Source of the DNA: Flavobacteriia bacterium
Lineage (GTDB): Bacteria; Bacteroidota; Bacteroidia; Flavobacteriales_D; Crocinitomicaceae
Direction: 5' to 3'
Assembly: GCA_947464135.1 (NCBI GenBank)
Contig: CANHVK010000012.1
Span: forward strand, 1 to 44,689
Length of the DNA stretch: 44,689 nt
The translations under genes were made by a program, and so were the position numbers. This document shows, piece by piece, positions 32,933 through 39,545 of the stretch. Each line of letters begins with the position of its first letter. The first letter of the stretch is position 1. The notes beneath the pieces are model-generated. The model ran no database searches. It was not told the origin of the DNA and saw only the letters and a program-made list of their open reading frames with translations.

Positions 32933-33682
32933 ATGATTGGTTCGGAAATAATCCATTTTAAACGTGTAGATTCTACGAGCAATTATATTGCCACATTGTT
33001 AAAAGAGTCAAAAATTGTTAATGGACTGGTAATTTTGGCAGACGAACAGACCGATGGTCGAGGTCAACGGGGGGCAAAATGGCAGTCAACACCAGGTGAA
33101 AACTTACTTTTTTCGTTTTTTATTGAATATGGAGATTTACTTATTTTTGAACAACAAACGATCACACACGCTACAAGTTTAGCAATTTCAAATTGTTTAA
33201 CACATTTTCAAATAGCATCCAGTATCAAGTGGCCGAATGATATAGTTATTGGTAATAAAAAAATTGCTGGGATTTTGATTGAAAATCAATTTCAAGGAAA
33301 TAAAATAAAAAGTAGTATCATCGGTATCGGTTTAAATGTGCTGCAACAAGATTTTCCCATTATAAATACGACAAGTATTTCCAATGAAACTGGTACGTCA
33401 GTATCCCTAAAGGATGTATTAAATCGTATGATTTTTGAACTCAATCAAACCTTTTCTCTTATTCAATTACATTCCTACAAAACTCTTTCAGAAAAATATA
33501 CCCAAAAACTTTGGTTATTAAATGAAATAGCTGATTACGAAACGACAGAAGGAATTAGGTTTAGAGGAATAATTAAAGGCACTAACGAAACAGGGAAACT
33601 TATTATTTACAGAGAAGACAATAAAAAGACTGTAGATTTTGATTTAAAAGAAATTCGATTTATTGCGCGAAACGTTGAGTAA
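32933..33682 (+). CDS. birA: Biotin-[acetyl-CoA carboxylase] ligase
   Basis: Attaches biotin to the carrier protein of acetyl-CoA carboxylase through biotinyl-AMP. The 249 residues contain the opening DSTSNY, the glycine-rich adenylate loop GRGQRG at 42-47, KWPNDIVIGNKKIAGIL (99-114) and the later IGIGLNV. There is no N-terminal DNA-binding domain, so it should be an enzyme only, not a repressor. Its 3' end overlaps the convergent SRPBCC gene by 23 bases. Confidence 0.95.
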   Translation: MIGSEIIHFKRVDSTSNYIATLLKESKIVNGLVILADEQTDGRGQRGAKWQSTPGENLLFSFFIEYGDLLIFEQQTITHATSLAISNCLTHFQIASSIKWPNDIVIGNKKIAGILIENQFQGNKIKSSIIGIGLNVLQQDFPIINTTSISNETGTSVSLKDVLNRMIFELNQTFSLIQLHSYKTLSEKYTQKLWLLNEIADYETTEGIRFRGIIKGTNETGKLIIYREDNKKTVDFDLKEIRFIARNVE

Positions 33683-34061
33683 GTTTTAGAGCCATGGTAT
33701 CAAAAAGATTTCTTAATGGTTTCTCAGCTATTAATTGAATCATCTTACTCACTTTAGCATCAAAAATCAAATTCCCTTTGGTAAGTTGTCCATCTTCATG
33801 TAGATTGACAGTTAATGTAAAAGGAAATGGGGATTTAACTCCTGATTTTAATACTAATTGTGATGGATTATTATCGGAAAGGTATTCCATTGGAATTATA
33901 ATTCCCCCTTGAACTTTGAAGCTACAATGTTCCGTAGAAGCTTCCCAATCTTTAATTTTATCTAAGGGTAATAAATAATAAAGGTTAGACACATCACGTA
34001 AAAAAGAGAACACCTCTTGAATTGGTGCATTTGCTACAGCAGGTGTACTCTCAATAAGCAT
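33660..34061 (-). CDS. SRPBCC-fold protein next to pyrE
   Basis: A 133-residue single-domain protein of the START/polyketide-cyclase-like (SRPBCC) fold: an opening strand plus APIQEVFSFLRDVSNL, several strands, and the long C-terminal helix IQLIAEKPLRNLFDTMALKLTQRF. These proteins bind hydrophobic ligands; the ligand here is unknown. It starts 5 bases after the pyrE stop, a pairing that recurs in Bacteroidota. It overlaps birA at the 3' end. Confidence 0.8.
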   Translation of the reverse strand: MLIESTPAVANAPIQEVFSFLRDVSNLYYLLPLDKIKDWEASTEHCSFKVQGGIIIPMEYLSDNNPSQLVLKSGVKSPFPFTLTVNLHEDGQLTKGNLIFDAKVSKMIQLIAEKPLRNLFDTMALKLTQRFAQ

Positions 34062-34066
34062 TGTAA

Positions 34067-34708
34067 TTATTTATTCCAGTTTGCAGGATCTTGTCTCCAA
34101 GATTGTAAAGATTCTACATCAGACTCAGTAATATAATCATGCTTTACAGCTTGAGACATTAAATAATCATAGTTAGTAAGCGTTTCAAAAGCACATTTAG
34201 CATTTGCGAAGTTTTCAGCAGCAATATCAAAACCATAACTAAAAATTGCTACTAATCCTTTCACTTCACATCCAGCTGCACGCAAAGCTTCAACAGCCTG
34301 TAAGCTACTGCCACCAGTTGAAATTAAATCTTCAATAACAACTACTTTTTGACCTGCTTCAAAATCACCTTCAATTTGATTTCCTAAACCATGTGCTTTT
34401 GGAGAAGTACGAACATATACAAAAGGAACTCCAAGTTCCTGTGCAACTAATGCACCTTGTGCAATTCCTCCTGTAGCAACTCCAGCAATTACATCAGGTT
34501 TTCCAAATTTATCCAAAATCACATCAGCGTAAGACTGACGAATGAAAGTCCTAATAGTTGGATAGGATAACGTTTTTCTGTTATCACAATAAATTGGAGA
34601 TTTCCACCCAGACGCCCATGTAAACGGATTTGCAGGCTGTAATTTTATTGCTTTAATTTGCAATAAGAATTCGGCAACTTTTAATGCTCTTTCGTTATTC
34701 AAAATCAT
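34067..34708 (-). CDS. pyrE: Orotate phosphoribosyltransferase
   Basis: Joins orotate and PRPP to form orotidine 5'-phosphate in pyrimidine synthesis. The 213 residues include the phosphate/orotate segment NPFTWASGWKSPIYCDNR near the N-terminus and the PRPP motif VVVIEDLISTGGSSLQAVEAL in the middle. It leads the pyrE-SRPBCC operon. Its ATG and that of the divergent Nudix gene are separated by only 7 bases, and its -7 box TACATTTG lies four bases before the ATG. Confidence 0.96.
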   Translation of the reverse strand: MILNNERALKVAEFLLQIKAIKLQPANPFTWASGWKSPIYCDNRKTLSYPTIRTFIRQSYADVILDKFGKPDVIAGVATGGIAQGALVAQELGVPFVYVRTSPKAHGLGNQIEGDFEAGQKVVVIEDLISTGGSSLQAVEALRAAGCEVKGLVAIFSYGFDIAAENFANAKCAFETLTNYDYLMSQAVKHDYITESDVESLQSWRQDPANWNK

Positions 34709-34712
34709 ATTA

Positions 34713-34720
34713 CAAATGTA
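34713..34720 (-). promoter_or_regulatory. Promoter -7 box for pyrE overlapping the Nudix start codon
   Basis: TACATTTG on the minus strand (full TAnnTTTG), then TAAT and the pyrE ATG, so the mRNA should start at or close to the start codon. The box covers the Nudix ATG at 34716, so RNA polymerase binding here would occlude Nudix initiation. No -33 TTG at standard spacing. Confidence 0.5.
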
Positions 34721-35345
34721 TAAAGTTTTTATTCAAAATAAACCTTTGATTTTTGCATCAGAGTCAGAATTTCAAAATTATAATGGGATTCTCTTAAAAG
34801 AAAGTGTTGCGTTTAGCGATAGAAGTCTAATTGACAACCTATTAAAAACAACAACATCAGAAAATCCAGTTTTTATTTTATGTGAAAATCCTGAAAAAAG
34901 TTTTCAACTATACTTTGAAACCTACGAAAAAGTGGAAGCGGCAGGTGGAATTGTACGAAGAAAAAATCGTTTTTTATTTATTAAGCGAAACGGCGTTTGG
35001 GATATTCCAAAAGGTAAGTTGGAACGTAAAGAGACACCTGAACATGGAGCAGTAAGAGAAATTGAGGAAGAATGCGGAATCAACAATCCAGTTATAGAAT
35101 ATCCACTTACGATCACTTATCACACCTATGAATACAAAGGACTTCCAACATTAAAAAAAACTTATTGGTATTTGCTAAACTACGAAGGATCAAAAGAAGT
35201 AGCCCCACAGGTTGAGGAAGGAATTTCAAAAGTTTCTTGGAAGAAACCTGAAAAAATTGGTAAAATATTATCCAATACCTATGCATCGATAGAAGATGTA
35301 ATTCGTGTATTTTTAGAAAAAAGTAACTTAAATATAGAAATCTGA
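34716..35345 (+). CDS. Nudix hydrolase
   Basis: A 209-residue Nudix enzyme with an N-terminal extension of about 70 residues (MYKVFIQNKPLIFAS...) before the fold. The Nudix box is complete at 100-122: G-x5-E-x7-REIEEECGI. Bacteroidota carry many such proteins, acting on nucleoside or sugar diphosphates; the substrate cannot be assigned. The gene is divergent from pyrE with the two ATGs 7 bases apart, which hints at linked nucleotide metabolism. Confidence 0.92.
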   Translation: MYKVFIQNKPLIFASESEFQNYNGILLKESVAFSDRSLIDNLLKTTTSENPVFILCENPEKSFQLYFETYEKVEAAGGIVRRKNRFLFIKRNGVWDIPKGKLERKETPEHGAVREIEEECGINNPVIEYPLTITYHTYEYKGLPTLKKTYWYLLNYEGSKEVAPQVEEGISKVSWKKPEKIGKILSNTYASIEDVIRVFLEKSNLNIEI

Positions 35346-35346
35346 T

Positions 35347-35354
35347 TAAATTTG
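35347..35354 (+). promoter_or_regulatory. Promoter -7 box for the DUF1573 gene
   Basis: TAAATTTG, a full TAnnTTTG match, 19 bases before the ATG at 35374 and just past the Nudix stop. Confidence 0.5.
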
Positions 35355-35373
35355 AATCGTAAATTTCAAAAAA

Positions 35374-35811
35374 ATGAAAAAAGTACTTTTAATATTGATG
35401 TTGTGTGGTGGATTTACCACAATTTCAAATGCTCAGGAAGCTGAAAAAACAGAAGTTAAAGCTAAAAAGAAAAAAGAAGCTATTACTTTTAAAACTTTAA
35501 CAATCGAAAGAAATAATATTCCTTATGGTTCAGATGAAACGTTTACGTTTACGTTTAAAAATACAGGAAAAGAACCAGTTATTATTTCTAATGTTCAAAC
35601 AAGTTGTGGCTGTACAACAGCAAAAAAACCAGAAGCACCTGTTGCACCAAAGAAATCTGCAGATATTTCTGTGAAATACGACACGAAAAGAGTTGGTCAA
35701 TTTACTAAAACAATTACTGTTACCTCAAATGTGGGAGAGCCTATAGTTCTGACAATCAAAGGAACAGTTTTACCACAAGAAACGAAAGCACCAAGTACAA
35801 AGTCTGAATAA
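35374..35811 (+). CDS. DUF1573 domain secreted protein
   Basis: A 145-residue exported protein: signal peptide MKKVLLILMLCGGFTTISNAQ, a lysine-rich linker, then one DUF1573 immunoglobulin-like domain (about 40-135). The motif TSCGCTTAKKP is diagnostic of the family, whose members are frequent in Bacteroidota and mostly uncharacterised. It has its own promoter box and shares a terminator with the convergent argS. Confidence 0.92.
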   Translation: MKKVLLILMLCGGFTTISNAQEAEKTEVKAKKKKEAITFKTLTIERNNIPYGSDETFTFTFKNTGKEPVIISNVQTSCGCTTAKKPEAPVAPKKSADISVKYDTKRVGQFTKTITVTSNVGEPIVLTIKGTVLPQETKAPSTKSE

Positions 35812-35848
35812 GATAGAGAATTAGAAAGTTTATACTTTAAAACACTCA

Positions 35849-35887
35849 GTAACAAAAAAAGCTTCCAAAGGAAGCTTTTTTTGTTAC
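35849..35887. terminator. Bidirectional terminator overlapping the argS stop
   Basis: A perfect inverted repeat with 18-base arms (GTAAC, seven A, GCTTCC and the inverse) around the loop AAA. T-runs follow on both strands. The argS stop codon (35884-35886) lies inside the right arm, so the stem forms part of the argS 3' end. Confidence 0.93.
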
Positions 35888-37779
35888 ATCTTATTCGGTG
35901 ATTCAATACCTAACAACAGTAAAGATCTCTTTACAATGTCCGCTACACTTTTACAAAGTACCAAACGTAAATTTTTAACATCTGGATTTTTTTCTATTAA
36001 CACAGGAACTGCTTGATAAAAATGATTAAATGCTTTTACCAATTCAAATAAATAATTAGCGATTACAGCTGGGGAATAATGATCACCGGCTTCCTTAATT
36101 ACAGATGGATATTGACTTAGTAATTTAATAATTTCTTTTTCTTCAGCTCCCAAAAGTGCATCCTGAAACTCCCCTACTTCCCCAGCTTTTACTAATAAAG
36201 ATTGAATTCTTGCATGTGCATATTGTAAAAAAGGACCAGTATTTCCGTTTAATTCTATTGATTCTTCTGGGTTAAACATCATACGTTTTTTAGGATCTAC
36301 TTTTAATAAGTAATATTTCAAGCCTCCCATTCCAATCTGACGGAATAAATTTTCCTTTTCATCGTTTGACATGCCTTCTAAATGCCCTCGCTCACTGGTC
36401 ATTTCTTTAGCAGATGTAATTACTTCATCCATTAAATCATCTGCATCTACAACAGTTCCTTCTCTTGATTTCATCTTTCCAGAAGGAAGATCTACCATTC
36501 CATATGACAAATGAAAACACTTATCTGCCCAAGCATACCCTAATTTTTTAAGAATTAAGAAAAGTACTTTGAAGTGATAGTCCTGCTCATTGCCAACAGT
36601 ATAAACCATTCCTTCCATGTCTTCAAAATCTTTTTTACGATCCAACGCAGTACCTAAATCTTGAGTCATATATACCGCTGTACCATCCGAACGTAGAACT
36701 AATTTTTCATCTAATCCATCTCCAGTTAGATCAACCCAAACAGAACCATCTTGTTTTCGATAAAAAACATTTTTATTTAATCCTTCATCAACAATATCTT
36801 TACCAAGAAGATACGTTTCAGATTCGTAATATAATTTATCGAAATCAACCCCCATCATTTTATAGGTAGTTGCGAAACCATCATACACCCATCCGTTCAT
36901 CGTGTTCCACAACAAATAGGTTTGAGGATCTCTGGCTTCCCATTTAACCAACATTTCCTTTACATCACGAAGAAGAGAAGTTTCGTTTTTTGCTAATTCT
37001 TTTATTTTAGCATTTATATCTTCCACTGCCTTCTCGTCTTTTCCTTCACGCGCGTTTGCAAACTTTTTAAATTGTTCTATTGTTTCAGGTTTAAACCCTT
37101 CAACAACTCCTGTTTCCCATTGATTTAAAATTTCTTTCGCTTCAGCATTGAAATGCTTATCGAATTCTACATAATATTTCCCTACTAATTTATCCCCCTT
37201 TAAACCTGTATTTTGTGGAGTTTCTCTTTCCCCTTTGTCATTCAATGGAGAAAAACGTTCCCAAGCAAGCATACTTTTACAAATATGTATTCCCCTGTCG
37301 TTAATGATTTGGGTTTTTACAACTTTATGACCGTTTGCCTTTAAAATTTCCGCTACAGAAAACCCTAAAAAATTATTACGCAAATGCCCTAAGTGTAATG
37401 GTTTATTTGTATTAGGAGATGAATACTCAACTAACAAAGTTCCTTTTGAATTTGGTTGCTCCCAACCAAATGTTTCGTTTGAAGCAATTTCAGTTAGTTG
37501 ATTTTTCCAATAATTCTCTTTTAAAACAATATTTAGGAACCCTTGAATTACATTAAATTTTTCGATTTCAACGACATGTTGAATCAAGAGCTCTCCTAGT
37601 TTTTGAGCAGCATCTTGCGGAGATAACTTCCATAATTTAGCAAAAGGAAAAGCAACTAAAGTTAAATCACCTTCGAATTCTTTACGAGTTACTTGAAATT
37701 GAATGTTTTTTTCTTCTATTTGAGCACCAAAAAAGGTTTCTGCATTTTGTAATAATACGGATTTAATAAGATTTTCCAT
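35884..37779 (-). CDS. argS: Arginyl-tRNA synthetase
   Basis: A class I synthetase charging tRNA-Arg. The 631 residues include the N-terminal Add-1 domain, the HIGH-type motif HLGH at 129-132 within SSPNTNKPLHLGHLRNN, a KMSKS-like loop SGKMKSREGTVVDADDL and the C-terminal DALR-type anticodon domain (LQYAHARIQSLL). It starts 13 bases after the arginase stop, so the two arginine genes are probably on one transcript. Confidence 0.97.
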   Translation of the reverse strand: MENLIKSVLLQNAETFFGAQIEEKNIQFQVTRKEFEGDLTLVAFPFAKLWKLSPQDAAQKLGELLIQHVVEIEKFNVIQGFLNIVLKENYWKNQLTEIASNETFGWEQPNSKGTLLVEYSSPNTNKPLHLGHLRNNFLGFSVAEILKANGHKVVKTQIINDRGIHICKSMLAWERFSPLNDKGERETPQNTGLKGDKLVGKYYVEFDKHFNAEAKEILNQWETGVVEGFKPETIEQFKKFANAREGKDEKAVEDINAKIKELAKNETSLLRDVKEMLVKWEARDPQTYLLWNTMNGWVYDGFATTYKMMGVDFDKLYYESETYLLGKDIVDEGLNKNVFYRKQDGSVWVDLTGDGLDEKLVLRSDGTAVYMTQDLGTALDRKKDFEDMEGMVYTVGNEQDYHFKVLFLILKKLGYAWADKCFHLSYGMVDLPSGKMKSREGTVVDADDLMDEVITSAKEMTSERGHLEGMSNDEKENLFRQIGMGGLKYYLLKVDPKKRMMFNPEESIELNGNTGPFLQYAHARIQSLLVKAGEVGEFQDALLGAEEKEIIKLLSQYPSVIKEAGDHYSPAVIANYLFELVKAFNHFYQAVPVLIEKNPDVKNLRLVLCKSVADIVKRSLLLLGIESPNKM

Positions 37780-37792
37780 TGAAACTCGTTTC

Positions 37793-38746
37793 TTAGTTAA
37801 AGTGATTAGTTATTAGTTTGTTGGCCATTTCGAACGCAACTTCAGCCATTTTATTTTTTTTCTCGTCTAAACAAGGATTAATTTCAACGAATTCAAGACA
37901 GGTTACTTTATTTGTTTTTAACAACCCATTCATAATTTCAAAAGCTTCATCAGGCTTCAAACCATTCTCAACAGGAGTTCCTGTACCATGAGAAGTATAT
38001 AATGGATCCATAGAATCAACATCAAAAGAAATATAAATTAAATCACAATGAGCTAATTTAGAGTTAATTTCAGACAGTATACGATCCGTACCTTTGATTC
38101 TAACATCATCCACAGAAACAGAAGATATATTTAATCGATTTATCAAATCAACTTCTTCTTTCTCAACATCTCTAACAGCAACATAAACAAGATCTTCAGG
38201 ATTTATTTTAGGACAAATTCCGTGTAAATTTTTCAATTTATTCCAACATTCAACTTCTTCTTCAGATAGATGATTTCGTTTGTTGTTTAAATTATCTTCT
38301 GCTAAAGCCGTAGCAACAGGCATTCCGTGCATATTTCCAGAAGGAGTTGTGTATGGAGAGTGAATATCACCGTGCGCATCTATCCAAACAACCCCAACTT
38401 TTTTATCAGGAAATTGTTTTTTAATTCCAGCAATTGTTCCACCAGCAGATCCATGATCGCCAGCAAAAACAAAAGGAAAACGATGTAGATTATATACAGA
38501 AGCTAGGGCATCTGAAACCGCTTCATATACATTTATTAATCCTTCCACATTTTTTGCAAAAGGAAATTTAGTGTCATGATCCAGTAAATAATTACAATCT
38601 GTGAGTGTTTGAATCGGATATTTACCAAATAATTGGTTTTTAATTTTTCTAGCTTCAGTAATAACAGCATACGGACCTAAAGAAGCTCCCCTCGTACCTG
38701 CGGTAATTTCAGAAGGGTTAATTATAAAAGTTATATCTTTATACAT
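37793..38746 (-). CDS. Arginase family hydrolase
   Basis: A Mn-dependent ureohydrolase, most like arginase. With the start at ATG 38746 (MYKDITFIINPSEITAG) it has 317 residues; an upstream in-frame ATG at 38788 would add 14 residues that look unlike the family. The metal ligands are all present: H98 in GDHGS, D123/H125/D127 in DAHGDIH, and D242/D244 in SFDVDSMDP. The segment NMHGMPVA follows the second ligand set. Arginase, agmatinase and formiminoglutamase share these motifs, so arginine is the likely but not certain substrate. It lies directly upstream of argS. Confidence 0.9.
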   Translation of the reverse strand: MYKDITFIINPSEITAGTRGASLGPYAVITEARKIKNQLFGKYPIQTLTDCNYLLDHDTKFPFAKNVEGLINVYEAVSDALASVYNLHRFPFVFAGDHGSAGGTIAGIKKQFPDKKVGVVWIDAHGDIHSPYTTPSGNMHGMPVATALAEDNLNNKRNHLSEEEVECWNKLKNLHGICPKINPEDLVYVAVRDVEKEEVDLINRLNISSVSVDDVRIKGTDRILSEINSKLAHCDLIYISFDVDSMDPLYTSHGTGTPVENGLKPDEAFEIMNGLLKTNKVTCLEFVEINPCLDEKKNKMAEVAFEMANKLITNHFN

Positions 38747-38763
38747 ACTTTTCGAGTGTGTAA

Positions 38764-38793
38764 CAAAAATAATAATTAAGTACTTCAAAAATA
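38764..38793 (-). promoter_or_regulatory. Two promoter-like boxes for arginase-argS
   Basis: TATTTTTG occurs twice on the minus strand (plus 38764-38771 and 38786-38793), 17 and 39 bases before the arginase ATG. Either may be the -7 box; the second ends four bases from the divergent gene's ATG. Confidence 0.45.
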
Positions 38794-38797
38794 TCCT

Positions 38798-39436
38798 ATG
38801 TTAAGAACTTTCATTCTATTCTTATTGACATCAACTACCCTTTTCGGACAAGAACCCACATATAAGTCGTTCAGTGGAGCAATCACCTATAAAGTTGAAC
38901 TAATGGACAGTACCATGAAAAAAGGCGCTTTTCAGTATTATATGCGTCTGTATACAAATGACACATTGGTTAGAACCGAAACTGAATCTATTAATTTCGG
39001 TAAACAAATTTTGATTAAACATTTGAAAATCAACAAACAATATTTACTAATCAATTTTGATAATAAAAAATATGCTATTCAACAAACACTAACCAAGGAT
39101 ACACTTCCTTCAAAATACAGTTTTGAATTTAAACCAAAACATAAAAAATTCGGGAGAAAAAAATCACTCCTAGCAATCACAAAAATCAAAAACATACCTA
39201 TTAGTTTCAACACGTATTATTACCCGGAACTGAATCCAATCTATCTTGATATTTTAAAAGGAATCAAAGGCTTGCCTGCTCAATATTATTTACCTTCAGA
39301 AAATGGTCTTCTTCGATACACTGTAGTAGAAATTCAGGAAGCTTACTTACCCCCTTCCACTTTTTTATTTAGTAAAGATTACACGAAAATCACCTTTGAT
39401 GAATTTATAGATATTGTGACTAAAGAGAAAAAATAA
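38798..39436 (+). CDS. Secreted protein of unknown function, 212 aa
   Basis: The signal peptide MLRTFILFLLTSTTLFGQ is followed by GAITYKVELMDSTMKKGAFQYYMRLYTNDTLVRTE, which resembles the opening of DUF4412/GLPGLI-type secreted proteins of Bacteroidota, built of long antiparallel strands. I cannot confirm the family. The product is basic and ends in a lysine-rich tail. It is divergent from arginase, with promoters overlapping. Confidence 0.75.
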   Translation: MLRTFILFLLTSTTLFGQEPTYKSFSGAITYKVELMDSTMKKGAFQYYMRLYTNDTLVRTETESINFGKQILIKHLKINKQYLLINFDNKKYAIQQTLTKDTLPSKYSFEFKPKHKKFGRKKSLLAITKIKNIPISFNTYYYPELNPIYLDILKGIKGLPAQYYLPSENGLLRYTVVEIQEAYLPPSTFLFSKDYTKITFDEFIDIVTKEKK

Positions 39437-39503
39437 AACCAATATACGATTCATTCTTTAACATTTCAATGTTTAAACATATTCTAAAATCAAAAATAAC
39501 CGA

Positions 39504-39531
39504 TTGACAAAGCTATTATTTTAGTAGGTTG
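39504..39531 (+). promoter_or_regulatory. Possible ftsK promoter
   Basis: TTG at 39504-39506 and TAGGTTG at 39525-39531 are 18 bases apart, close to the Bacteroidota -33/-7 layout, and the second is 14 bases before the ftsK ATG. The -7 match is imperfect. Confidence 0.4.
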
Positions 39532-39545
39532 TAAAAACACTTAGC

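Noticed and set aside
37797-37821. Fragment of the heptamer repeat at the arginase 3' end
   Set aside because: AGTGATT and a near-unit AGTTATT occur there, but only two or three units and within coding sequence; chance is a sufficient explanation in AT-rich DNA.
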